Below are positions 1-7,893 of a stretch of 64,000 nt of DNA, one piece after another. How positions within the stretch are numbered: the stretch's first letter is position 1; every line of letters begins with the position of its first letter. This stretch comes from Segatella copri (GTDB lineage Bacteria; Bacteroidota; Bacteroidia; Bacteroidales; Bacteroidaceae), in the NCBI RefSeq assembly GCF_015074785.1, contig NZ_CP042464.1, positions 2,291,001 to 2,355,000 of the forward strand, given 5' to 3'. The position numbers and the translations under genes were made by a program. Under the pieces are notes generated by a model. The model did not search any database. It was given only the letters and a program-made list of their open reading frames with translations, and had not been told where the DNA came from.

Positions 1-1
1 G

Positions 2-397
2 GAACATCAGATAAAAAATGCAAAATATGAAGGCTACCTCTGGCAAAGCGACCAGAGCAAGCCAAGAATCATAGGAGAAGGAGAACCTCTTTCTCTTACC
101 CTTACAGACGGCGAGAATCCTTTCGTCGTAGAGGGACTGCTGTGGAACCCGGAAGAAAAAACTTCTATCCAGATCCGTTATGTGGACGGAAATTACTTCG
201 TAACAACATACGAGGTAAAGCAGGAAGAACTGGATGGCTCTGCCACCACAACTCCAATTACCTACCTGCCACACCGTCTTCCAGGCGTGAAGGCACTAAA
301 GTTCCTGCGCCAGTGGGAAGAGGTGAAGGATGAGCTTTGTGAAAACATGCCTACCCTTCAGCTCAAGGCAAACATATTCGTTGGATTTGAAAAATAA
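2..397 (+). CDS. Type III CRISPR-associated protein, TIGR04423-like (5' truncated)
   Basis: The reading frame is open from base 2 to the TAA at 395-397, so the N-terminus lies outside the window. The visible 131 residues include EGYLWQSD, PFVVEGLLWN and IQIRYVDGNYFV, which I recognise from memory as the small TIGR04423 family found in Bacteroidetes type III CRISPR loci. The molecular role of that family is unknown to me. It ends 15 bp before the RAMP gene and is surely in the same operon, whose upstream part (Cas10, other RAMP subunits) would be off the left edge. Family assignment rests on motif memory and context, not on a search. Confidence 0.7.
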   Translation, partial: EHQIKNAKYEGYLWQSDQSKPRIIGEGEPLSLTLTDGENPFVVEGLLWNPEEKTSIQIRYVDGNYFVTTYEVKQEELDGSATTTPITYLPHRLPGVKALKFLRQWEEVKDELCENMPTLQLKANIFVGFEK

Positions 398-412
398 TGG
401 AGGAACTGCAAA

Positions 413-2677
413 ATGAAAATTACAGCACCCTATAATTTCGTGCCACTCAATGAAAAGGTGTTCTACCCTTCCTGGAGTGAGCAGGTAACTCAAGACTTGC
501 CATTCTCAGACTCAGAGGATGGAGTGATCGAGGTGAAAATCAAGAACGTATCTCCTCTCTTCACACGCGACGGTGCACTGAATGAGCACTCTGCTCATAT
601 CATGGGTAAGGACGGAAAACGCCACTACTTCATCCCAGGCACCACCATCAAGGGAACATTGCGTGAAATCATTGAAATCATGTCCTTTGGCAAGATGCAG
701 GAGGACAAGGACTTCCAGAACAGATGGTTTGGTTATCGTGATGTGGCCAACAGAATGAATAAGGCTAAAAGCGCCGAATACCTCAATAAGGTAAATAATG
801 CCATACCAGGCTGGCTCTCAAAGGAAGGTGAAAGGTATTTCTTCACCCCATGCGATGGACAACTGGAAAAGATCAATAGCATAGAAGTAGGCTTGAATTT
901 CCCAGGATATAAACCAAATGGCTCTGTCTGGGAAACCAATGTTTCAGTAGGCTCGGATTCCAACCATTATCCTACCTATCCTGAGAGAGAAAAAGATGGA
1001 ATAAGCTACCGAATCGTCTGCACAGGACTCATGCAAGGCAAGAAACATGAACTGCTGTTCCCTTCAGACAGAGGTGAGAGCATCCCTTTAAGCGAGGAAA
1101 CCATCAGAGCCTTCAAGAGTATCTATGAAGGAACTCCAGATTTCGCCAAGGAAAAAGAAGGAAAAGGCTGTTTCCTGATGGCTCTTGAAAAGGGTTATGA
1201 AATACCGGTATTCTATCTCAAGATGCAAAATGGTCAGGAGATTCTCGGTATGTCCAGAATGTTCAAACTCCCATTCAGAAACAATGTACGCCAACAGGTA
1301 GAAATCCTGCAAAAGACCGACAAGACCAGACACGACCTGGGAGAAACCCTGTTTGGTTACACTGGTGACGACAACCTGAAGGGAAGAGTGCAAATCAGCC
1401 ATGCCTTCATGGATGGAACAGTAGAGGACTCTGAGCTTATAGAGACAAAGGGTATTCTGGGAACTCCTAAGGCCTCCTACTATCCTCTGTATCTGAAACA
1501 ACAGCATTCACCATACAAGACCTATGATGAAAACGAGGGTATCGCAGGAAGAAAGCTATATAGAATCCATTCTGAGGGAACCACCACCCAGCTTCCACAA
1601 GGAGAAAACAAGAATGTGGGAACAACATTCAAGGCCCTTCCAGCCGGACAAACTTTTACACTCAGAATTTCCTTGCATAATACAAGAGAAGCTGAGATTG
1701 GAGCTATATTGGCAGCCCTGACGTTCAATATGACTCCAGATGTGTTCTTCAACCTGGGTATGGCCAAGGCTTTTGGCTTCGGCAAATGCCACATCGATAA
1801 GGAAGACATCACCCTTCGCGGCTTTAGCCAAGACATGAACTACTATATGCAGCGCTTTGAGGAAATGATGTCGGTGTTCACTTATGAGAACTACCAGCAG
1901 TTGTGGGCCCAAACCGAAAGCATCACCCAACTCGTCAATATCCTCAGTGAACATACAGACGAAGAAGTCAGAATGATGGAGATGAAAGAGTATGGAGACA
2001 GCAAGTTCGAGAAGAAGAATCCTTTCAACAAGATCCAGGAAAAAGGTACACCAATCCACTCATGGCTCACGGATGAAGACAAGGATAAGATTAGAGACCT
2101 TGCACTCAAGGCTAAAGGTGAAAGAGCAGAAAAAGAAGCCCGCAGATCACTCTCCGAGCAATATACCCTTGCCAAGAGCTATGTAGAAACCAAGGATTTC
2201 CAAAAGGCAAAGGAACTCTATAACGCAATCATGGACGAACTCCTCAAAAAAGGAATCAACATCCAGGAAGAAAGACAAATCGTTGCCGATATCGAAGAAC
2301 AGATTGCCAAGCAGGAAGAAGAGAAAAAGCAACAAGCAGCACAGGCTGCTCAGGAAGCTAAAGAAAAGGAACATGCTGCTGGTCTTGGCACCACCCTTGA
2401 TAAACTCGCTGGAGATGGCGTAAACTATAGTATCAAGGACTTCAAGGTATGCTTCCAGAAGGTGGAAAAATGGCTGAAAGACTTCAAGACATCACAGCTC
2501 AACGAATCCGACAGCAACGCCCTCTTCAATACCTCAACCCGCTTGCTACAGGATCCATCCAAGAAGGAAGTGAAGGAACTTGCCAAACCATTTGACAAGA
2601 GTGGAATCTGGAAAAAACTGTCCGGTTTCCTAGGCAAAGACAAGGCCAAGGAACTCTATGATTCCTACCAGAAGTAA
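413..2677 (+). CDS. TIGR03986-like type III CRISPR RAMP superfamily protein
   Basis: A 754-residue RAMP (Cas7/Cas5-like RRM fold) subunit, expected to be part of a type III crRNA-guided RNA-targeting complex in the cytoplasm. RAMP signatures are visible: PGTTIKGTLR near residue 75, LFGYTGDDNLKGRV near 312, and the glycine-rich loop GMAKAFGFGKC near 449. The N-terminus (APYNFVPLN) matches the TIGR03986 family as I remember it. A highly charged, probably coiled-coil stretch (about 605-655, rich in E, K, Q and A) precedes a roughly 100-residue C-terminal domain, making it longer than a simple RAMP. It is the last gene of the effector operon, followed by a terminator and array 1. The ATG is 15 bp after the upstream stop. 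Confidence 0.85.
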   Translation: MKITAPYNFVPLNEKVFYPSWSEQVTQDLPFSDSEDGVIEVKIKNVSPLFTRDGALNEHSAHIMGKDGKRHYFIPGTTIKGTLREIIEIMSFGKMQEDKDFQNRWFGYRDVANRMNKAKSAEYLNKVNNAIPGWLSKEGERYFFTPCDGQLEKINSIEVGLNFPGYKPNGSVWETNVSVGSDSNHYPTYPEREKDGISYRIVCTGLMQGKKHELLFPSDRGESIPLSEETIRAFKSIYEGTPDFAKEKEGKGCFLMALEKGYEIPVFYLKMQNGQEILGMSRMFKLPFRNNVRQQVEILQKTDKTRHDLGETLFGYTGDDNLKGRVQISHAFMDGTVEDSELIETKGILGTPKASYYPLYLKQQHSPYKTYDENEGIAGRKLYRIHSEGTTTQLPQGENKNVGTTFKALPAGQTFTLRISLHNTREAEIGAILAALTFNMTPDVFFNLGMAKAFGFGKCHIDKEDITLRGFSQDMNYYMQRFEEMMSVFTYENYQQLWAQTESITQLVNILSEHTDEEVRMMEMKEYGDSKFEKKNPFNKIQEKGTPIHSWLTDEDKDKIRDLALKAKGERAEKEARRSLSEQYTLAKSYVETKDFQKAKELYNAIMDELLKKGINIQEERQIVADIEEQIAKQEEEKKQQAAQAAQEAKEKEHAAGLGTTLDKLAGDGVNYSIKDFKVCFQKVEKWLKDFKTSQLNESDSNALFNTSTRLLQDPSKKEVKELAKPFDKSGIWKKLSGFLGKDKAKELYDSYQK

Positions 2678-2732
2678 AAAAGGATAGGTCCAAACAGACC
2701 TGAACAGAACAGCAAATCACTATATTAAAATC

Positions 2733-2772
2733 AATCCCATACCAAGGCAACCAACCTTGATATGGGATTTTT
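2733..2772 (+). terminator. Rho-independent terminator of the effector operon
   Basis: A 15-bp stem (AATCCCATACCAAGG pairing with CCTTGATATGGGATT, one mismatch) with a 7-nt loop, followed by TTTTTT. It lies 55 bp after the RAMP stop codon and about 60 bp before the first CRISPR repeat, separating rightward cas transcription from the leftward-transcribed array. Confidence 0.85.
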
Positions 2773-2834
2773 TCATGTAACAGTAAACCCTAACAATGAA
2801 CCAAAATAACCTATGAATAACTCACAAACAAATG

Positions 2835-4034
2835 ATTCTAATCCTTGTTATAGTGGACAATGGTCTCGTACGTGCATGCTTCAGGAGCAACAATGTGCTT
2901 CTTTGCCTGGTCTTAATCCTTGTTGTAGTGGACAATGGTCTCGTACTCAGCTTGCAATGGTGCAAGCATTAATGTCTATCCGTCTTAATCCTTGTTGTAG
3001 TGGACAATGGTCTCGTACTATAACATTATAACAATTATACAAATGATTAACTTGTCTTAATCCTTGTTGTAGTGGACAATGGTCTCGTACAATGATAAAA
3101 AAAATATCGGATCGAAAGGAACAAAGTCTTAATCCTTGTTGTAGTGGACAATGGTCTCGTACTTGTGGTCAGGTAAGAGGAATGGTAGCAGAGAAGTTGT
3201 CTTAATCCTTGTTGTAGTGGACAATGGTCTCGTACATACTCGTGGTTATCTTGGAGGAATGGATGCTAATGTCTTAATCCTTGTTGTAGTGGACAATGGT
3301 CTCGTACATAGATTTGATACTCAGATACTGAGTATTGAGCCTGTCTTAATCCTTGTTGTAGTGGACAATGGTCTCGTACGTGTCAAAGATGATGCAGGAG
3401 ACCGACAATCCTACAGTCTTAATCCTTGTTGTAGTGGACAATGGTCTCGTACTTACTGGTCATTGGTCAACTATGGGCGGTGTACTTAGTCTTAATCCTT
3501 GTTGTAGTGGACAATGGTCTCGTACTTACTGGTCATTGGTCAACTATGGGCGGTGTACTTAGTCTTAATCCTTGTTGTAGTGGACAATGGTCTCGTACTC
3601 TACTGCTAATAAACGTATTAATAAAAATAGGAGAACTAGTCTTAATCCTTGTTGTAGTGGACAATGGTCTCGTACTACTTACTATTCACATAAGAATAAA
3701 GCTAAAAAGTCTTAATCCTTGTTGTAGTGGACAATGGTCTCGTACAACGAGTTAACAGATGAGTCTTGGAAGCAAATGGTCTTAATCCTTGTTGTAGTGG
3801 ACAATGGTCTCGTACATTAATTTTTAAAATAAGGAGAACTTATTATGAATAGTCTTAATCCTTGTTGTAGTGGACAATGGTCTCGTACATCATGTAGAGT
3901 TTACTGATGACTATGATGATAAAATGTCTTAATCCTTGTTGTAGTGGACAATGGTCTCGTACTTGTGCGTCTTATCTTGAGGAGAAGGGCGTATCCAGTC
4001 TTAATCCTTGTTGTAGTGGACAATGGTCTCGTAC
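2835..4034 (-). CRISPR. CRISPR array 1, 17 repeats and 16 spacers
   Basis: The 37-bp repeat on the plus strand begins GTCTTAATCCTTGTTGTAG and ends TGGACAATGGTCTCGTAC. Repeat starts: 2835, 2910, 2982, 3054, 3126, 3199, 3271, 3343, 3416, 3489, 3562, 3639, 3709, 3779, 3852, 3926, 3998; spacers are 33-40 nt. The leftmost repeat is degenerate (ATTCTAATCC start, TTATAG), marking the old trailer end; the conserved leader is on the right. The array is therefore transcribed on the minus strand, where the repeat ends in GGATTAAGAC. Spacers 9 and 10 (3453-3488 and 3526-3561) are identical, so one 73-bp unit was duplicated. Several spacers read as sense coding sequence on the plus strand, so their crRNAs would be antisense to mRNA. 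Confidence 0.98.
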
Positions 4035-4190
4035 TCAACCTTATAAGACATTATTGATTATCAATAAGTTAAAGAACTTCACTAAACAAATATTTACCTT
4101 TCTTAACCGAAAATTAACTATTTCTTAGCGAGTGCAAAGGTACGACTTTTTTTCGAGATATGCAAGCCAATTATTCTTAAATATTTAGCC
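4035..4190 (-). promoter_or_regulatory. Leader of array 1 with pre-crRNA promoter
   Basis: Nearly identical to the sequences following arrays 2 and 3. On the minus strand it carries a Bacteroidetes -7 box TACCTTTGCA (4133-4142), 98 bp from the first repeat. Next to the repeat is a palindrome, TTATTGAT-T-ATCAATAA (4051-4067), that is kept by paired base changes in the other two leaders. Similarity ends near ATTTAGCC, at about 4190. The remaining 270 bp up to the cas1 promoter show no gene. Confidence 0.9.
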
Positions 4191-4463
4191 ATTTTATCCC
4201 AAAAATTTAACTCTGTTAACCAAATAGGGAGACAGAAACCTAAAGACAAACGACAAGACCACCCACCACCCCACCATTCAGCACTAACAAACTTCAGAAA
4301 AAGAAGGCTATCTCCTACCATTAACCATGAATCCTACATATCCATTACTCCCCTCCATTAAAGATTCTAACGACAACAAGAAAAGTGATGAACGAATAAT
4401 CCATACCCCATAAAAGGTGTAAAAATCAACCACTAACCAACAAAATCCTAGAAAATCGAGTCA

Positions 4464-4500
4464 GTGAAATACCACTTCAAAATCCCGCTTTACCTTTGCA
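4464..4500 (+). promoter_or_regulatory. Palindrome-type promoter P1 of the cas1 operon
   Basis: GTGAAATACCACTTCAA (4464-4480, an imperfect copy of the shared palindrome), then exactly 10 nt, then the -7 box TACCTTTGCA (4491-4500). The cas1 ATG is 24 nt further on. The same arrangement occurs five more times in the first 24 kb. The palindrome covers the place where the -33 element would be, so a regulator bound there should affect RNA polymerase directly; which regulator is not visible. Confidence 0.8.
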
Positions 4501-4524
4501 CCCAGAAATCAAAACCATAAACAT

Positions 4525-5502
4525 ATGGAGATCGTATTAAATTCATATGGTGCTAAACTTAGCATCAACAATGGAGCTTTCATGCTCAACAATTCAACAG
4601 GAAGCCATCGCATACCTGTTAAAGACGTGGATTCCATCTTAGTAGCCAAGAGTGCCGTACTCACATCCGACGCCTTGATACTTGCCATTGAAAATGATAT
4701 CAGGGTCACGCTGGCCGACAAAGGTGGCAACGTTATGGGATGCGTATGGAGCCACAAATATGGTTCCATCTCCACCATCAGAAAAGGGCAGCTGATATTC
4801 ACGGCATCACAGGATGCAGTGGAATGGATCAAAAAGGTCATCATCCAAAAGATGCAAAACCAACTGACCCTGCTCCTCATGCTGCAGGTAGATACAGGGC
4901 AGAAGGAACTCATCGTTGAGGAAGCTGGCAACAAAATCAGCAAACTCATCGCAAAGGTAGATGCCCTGGAAGGATTCACGGTAAAAGAAATCGCCAATAA
5001 CCTCAGAGCCTATGAAGGCAATGCCTCCAAGGAATACTTCCGGGCATTGAATCAATTCATTCCTGAGAAATACCGGTTCAAGGAGCGCTCACAACATCCG
5101 GCTACAGATGTTGCCAACGCCATGCTCAACTACGGATACGGTATCCTGTATGGAAAGATTGAGAATGCACTCATTCGCTGCGGCATAGATCCCTATATAG
5201 GCATTCTCCACAGAGACGAGTATGGAAGACCCGTCCTTTCCTATGATGTGATAGAACTCTACAGGGTATGGATAGACTATATTGTCTATTCCCTGCTGGC
5301 ACAAAATATCATAACAGAGGACTACTACTCCCGAGACGAAAGAGGAGCAGTATGGCTGGAAGCCCTGGGAAGAAGAGTCATCATCCAGTCAGTCAATGAC
5401 TACCTCTCAGAGAATGAATCCATCAAGGGAATGACCAGAAGCAGAGAAACCCATATATTTCTCTATATGCAAAAATTCGCACAACAATTAAAACACTACT
5501 AA
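4525..5502 (+). CDS. cas1: CRISPR-associated endonuclease/integrase Cas1
   Basis: A 325-residue Cas1, the metal-dependent integrase that inserts new spacers at the leader end of arrays as a complex with Cas2. The expected catalytic residues are present: Glu164 in LRAYEGNAS, His229 in GILHRDEYG, and Asp241/Glu244 in SYDVIELYR. The N-terminal beta-rich domain (MEIVLNSYGAKLSI) and helical C-terminal domain are of normal length. There is no fused reverse transcriptase or Cas6. It is the first gene of a tight operon: its TAA ends 1 nt before the ATG of the primase-like gene, and cas2 follows. Expression is from promoter P1. Confidence 0.97.
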   Translation: MEIVLNSYGAKLSINNGAFMLNNSTGSHRIPVKDVDSILVAKSAVLTSDALILAIENDIRVTLADKGGNVMGCVWSHKYGSISTIRKGQLIFTASQDAVEWIKKVIIQKMQNQLTLLLMLQVDTGQKELIVEEAGNKISKLIAKVDALEGFTVKEIANNLRAYEGNASKEYFRALNQFIPEKYRFKERSQHPATDVANAMLNYGYGILYGKIENALIRCGIDPYIGILHRDEYGRPVLSYDVIELYRVWIDYIVYSLLAQNIITEDYYSRDERGAVWLEALGRRVIIQSVNDYLSENESIKGMTRSRETHIFLYMQKFAQQLKHY

Positions 5503-5503
5503 T

Positions 5504-6550
5504 ATGAAAGAGCAGACTGTATCATTGGGAACCAAGATCGTGGCTGCCAATGAAAAATTGACATCTATCAATATGATAGACCTATTCGAGATGATTGCTC
5601 ACCCAGAGCCATCACTCAGAAATCAGACAGAAGTCCTGCGCAGTATCCAGCGCATGGACAGTGCCAAATACAACCTGATGAAAAAATCACTCCCCTACTT
5701 TGTCTGCGCCCACTTTGCCCCAGACTACAGAAGAAAGGAAAACTTCTCATCAGTATCATCACTTGTCCTAGACATAGACCATGTGGACGAGAAGAGCATC
5801 CAGCTGGATGAGCTGAAAGCAGAACTGGCAAAAGACGAGCGCATCGCCATGATGTTCACCTCTCCTAGCGGTTGTGGCTTGAAACTCATCTTCCTGCTCG
5901 ACAAACCATGCCTGGATAAAAACATCTATTCATCATTCTACAAGCAGTTCGCCTGGGACTTCGCCAAGGAACATCACTTGGAAACATTCATTGACCTCAA
6001 AACCAATGACGTGACCAGAGCCTGCTTCATTCCTGCGGACGACCATGCCATCCTTAACATGACAGCCACACCTGTCAACTTGGAGAACTATGTGGACCTG
6101 GATTGCGTGGACCAGTTCATCAAGGAAGACAAAATGCCAAGCATCAGCCAAGAGAAACAAGTACAGGACCTGGAACCAGTAGAAAAGAAGCTGGATCCTG
6201 ACCAGGAAACCATGAACAGAATCAAAGAAAGACTCGAACTGAGCCAAAAGAAGAAACTGCCCCAGGAAGTTCGCCCAATCTATGTTCCCGAGGAAATCAC
6301 CAACATAGTCACTGACCTGAAGCAATCCATAGAAAAAACAGGAGTAGAACTGTATGATACCAGAAACATCCAGTACGGCATCAAACTCATGTTCCGTACC
6401 CATCAACTAAAAGCAGAAATCAACCTGTTCTTCGGGCACAAGGGATACTCGGTGGTAGAATCTCCCAAGAGAGGAACCTCCATGCAACTCAATGGCATGA
6501 TGGCGCAACTGGTAAATGATTACATACAAACGCTAAGATATACCTCATGA
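5504..6550 (+). CDS. BT4734-like/VirE_N (primase-like, AEP-related) protein inside the adaptation operon
   Basis: A 348-residue protein matching the BT4734-like N-terminal (VirE_N) domain, which has been placed with archaeo-eukaryotic primase (AEP)-type folds. The AEP-like motif series is intact: LVLDIDHVD with Asp90/Asp92, SPSGCGLK at 120-127, and FIDLKTNDVTR with Asp164. No helicase domain follows; the C-terminal third (about 250-348) is unassigned. It lies between cas1 and cas2, 1 nt after the cas1 stop and overlapping cas2 by ATGA, so it should be translated with them. CRISPR-associated primase-polymerases are known next to cas1/cas2 elsewhere; this looks like a Bacteroidetes version. A paralogue at 27986-29872 has lost the acidic motif. 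Activity on RNA or DNA is not shown by the sequence. Confidence 0.8.
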   Translation: MKEQTVSLGTKIVAANEKLTSINMIDLFEMIAHPEPSLRNQTEVLRSIQRMDSAKYNLMKKSLPYFVCAHFAPDYRRKENFSSVSSLVLDIDHVDEKSIQLDELKAELAKDERIAMMFTSPSGCGLKLIFLLDKPCLDKNIYSSFYKQFAWDFAKEHHLETFIDLKTNDVTRACFIPADDHAILNMTATPVNLENYVDLDCVDQFIKEDKMPSISQEKQVQDLEPVEKKLDPDQETMNRIKERLELSQKKKLPQEVRPIYVPEEITNIVTDLKQSIEKTGVELYDTRNIQYGIKLMFRTHQLKAEINLFFGHKGYSVVESPKRGTSMQLNGMMAQLVNDYIQTLRYTS

Positions 6551-7011
6551 AAGGAAACCATCTCATCGAAACCAGACTGATTGGTCAGGCCGGCTTATCC
6601 GGCACAGGAACCATCGGTAGAGTAACGGGTAATTTAGACGAGCTCCCCACCCTACCGGAAAGAATCAGACAGATACTGAACATCATCTCTTCAGCAGAAA
6701 GGAAACCAGGATATATGATATGCTTCATCATGTACGACATCACCAGCAACAAGGTCAGAACATTGATTGCAAAGTTCCTACTGAAAAAAGGATGTACTAG
6801 GGTCCAGAAGTCCATCTTCATGGCAGACATGCCATCTGATGAAGTTCAAGACATAGCCCAGAAACTTACAGAGATTCAAAAGATGTATGATAACAACGAC
6901 AGCATACTGATTGTCCCACTATCAGAGGACTATGCCAGAGCCATGAAGATCATTGGTCAGGAAGTAGATATCGATCTTATCCTGCATTCCAAAAACACCC
7001 TGTTTTTCTAG
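6547..7011 (+). CDS. cas2: CRISPR-associated protein Cas2 with N-terminal extension
   Basis: A 154-residue protein. The Cas2 ferredoxin-like core starts near residue 55 with ICFIMYDITSNKVRTLIAKFL, followed by KGCTRVQKSIFMAD, the usual beta1-alpha1-beta2 pattern with the conserved Asp (YDI). The first roughly 50 residues (including GLSGTGTIGRVTG) are an extension not present in typical Cas2 of 90-100 residues. Cas2 is the structural partner of Cas1 in spacer integration. The ATG overlaps the stop of the primase-like gene (ATGA at 6547-6550), indicating translational coupling. The next gene has its own promoter P2, so cas2 appears to end the operon, though no terminator hairpin is visible. Confidence 0.93.
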   Translation: MKGNHLIETRLIGQAGLSGTGTIGRVTGNLDELPTLPERIRQILNIISSAERKPGYMICFIMYDITSNKVRTLIAKFLLKKGCTRVQKSIFMADMPSDEVQDIAQKLTEIQKMYDNNDSILIVPLSEDYARAMKIIGQEVDIDLILHSKNTLFF

Positions 7012-7043
7012 GCTTAAACACAAAATCAAGGAAAAATGAGCCA

Positions 7044-7080
7044 GTGAAATATCATTTCACTATGTTCAAGTACCTTTGCA
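7044..7080 (+). promoter_or_regulatory. Palindrome-type promoter P2
   Basis: A perfect palindrome GTGAAATATCATTTCAC (7044-7060), 10 nt, and TACCTTTGCA (7071-7080). It serves the 102-residue gene at 7166, leaving an 85-nt 5' UTR. Confidence 0.8.
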
Positions 7081-7165
7081 CCCGAAATAAAACGAAAGCT
7101 ATTTCTCCCCACTTCTGTAGGAGGATAGCAATGTATAAATATAAAGTAATAAAAACAAGAGAACA

Positions 7166-7474
7166 ATGAAATTCATCAACTTAACACCCCACACCATCAC
7201 CCTGAATGATGGCACAAGCTTCCCTACGGAAGGAAATGCAAGAGTAGCAGATATCTATACCAAGTTCAATGCAAACGGTATTTGCAAGGTTAAACACGGA
7301 GAGATCGAAAATCTCCCGGAACCAGAAGCCAACACCACCTTCATCGTATCGGCCATGGTACTCGCAGCAGCAAAGGAAAAAGGCAGAGAAGATGTGGTAG
7401 CCCCTGCTACCGGACACCCTGAGTGCAAAAGAGAAAACGGCTTCATCGTTTCTGTCCCTGGATTCGTCCACTAG
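7166..7474 (+). CDS. Small conserved phage/actinobacterial-type protein (starts MKFINLTPHTITL)
   Basis: A 102-residue soluble protein. The pattern NLTPHTITLNDGTSFPTEGNARV, then GEIENLPEPEANTTFIVSAMVLAAA and DVVAPATGHPE, matches a small family I remember from phages and Streptomyces-type genomes, where members are simply called hypothetical. I know of no established function. It is a single gene between the cas2 operon and the next palindrome promoter, and is itself driven by palindrome promoter P2, so it is probably expressed together with cas1. The ATG at 7166 follows a purine-rich stretch (AAAACAAGAGAACA). Length is complete for this family. Confidence 0.7.
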   Translation: MKFINLTPHTITLNDGTSFPTEGNARVADIYTKFNANGICKVKHGEIENLPEPEANTTFIVSAMVLAAAKEKGREDVVAPATGHPECKRENGFIVSVPGFVH

Positions 7475-7546
7475 ACAATGCCACAGGCGCATATAATAAG
7501 GTAAGGGAGACCCTCTCAACTGACAAAATCAAGGAAAATTGAGTCA

Positions 7547-7583
7547 GTGAAATATCATTTCACCGAGTTTCCCTACCTTTGCA
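7547..7583 (+). promoter_or_regulatory. Palindrome-type promoter P3
   Basis: A perfect palindrome GTGAAATATCATTTCAC (7547-7563), 10 nt, then TACCTTTGCA (7574-7583). It drives the two-gene unit starting at 7654. Confidence 0.8.
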
Positions 7584-7599
7584 CACAGAAAACCAAAGC

Positions 7600-7622
7600 C
7601 GCTATGGTTAAGTAAGTTAGCG
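7600..7622 (+). promoter_or_regulatory. Conserved 5' UTR hairpin downstream of P3
   Basis: CGCTA pairs with TAGCG around a loop containing TGGTTAAG. The same element is found after P5 (23622-23643), and after P4 (14393-14410) with the pair CCTA/TAGG. The compensating change argues for an RNA structure in the leaders of these transcripts. Confidence 0.55.
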
Positions 7623-7653
7623 ACACTATTGACATATGTAAATTTCAAATATC

Positions 7654-7893
7654 ATGACAATTTTAAGTATTATCATCGGGATCATCATCCTACTGGATGT
7701 ATTGACATTCCTGGTAAAAGCTACCGGCAATGCAAGTAACTTCATGTGGTACCTCTGCCGCCCACTCTGGGGTATCCTCGGCAATGGAGTGTATCAGAAC
7801 ATCTCCATGTTCATCGGTCTCCTCATCCGCTTGGCAGAAGCCGTCGTACTCACACACATCGTAGAAAACCTCTTCAGACAGTTAGTAGCATGA
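7654..7893 (+). CDS. Small membrane protein, two predicted transmembrane helices
   Basis: A 79-residue hydrophobic protein. One helix spans about residues 2-22 (ILSIIIGIIILLDVLTFLV) and a second about 50-70 (ISMFIGLLIRLAEAVVLTHIV), joined by a loop with aromatic and proline residues. I do not recognise the family. Its stop overlaps the start of the next gene (ATGA at 7890-7893), so it is translationally coupled to the S1/Schlafen-like protein and may anchor it or act with it. Both are controlled by P3. Confidence 0.7.
   Translation: MTILSIIIGIIILLDVLTFLVKATGNASNFMWYLCRPLWGILGNGVYQNISMFIGLLIRLAEAVVLTHIVENLFRQLVA

Noticed and set aside
2813..4128. Several open frames (for example 2813-3031, 3151-3489, 3441-3755, 3907-4128) with repeating LNPCCSGQWSRT or LILVVVDNGLV.
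   Set aside because: They are translations of the CRISPR repeat and have no independent gene signals. The same holds for 13692-13886 and 22985-23227.
4525..5502. A reverse transcriptase fused to or near Cas1.
   Set aside because: Cas1 is of normal length and no YxDD-type protein is present in the window; the only polymerase-like candidate is the BT4734/VirE_N protein.
7746..7889. Longer N-terminus for the S1/Schlafen-like protein.
   Set aside because: This part lies in another frame over the membrane protein gene and is Arg/His/Pro-rich shadow sequence; the ATGA overlap at 7890 is the natural start.
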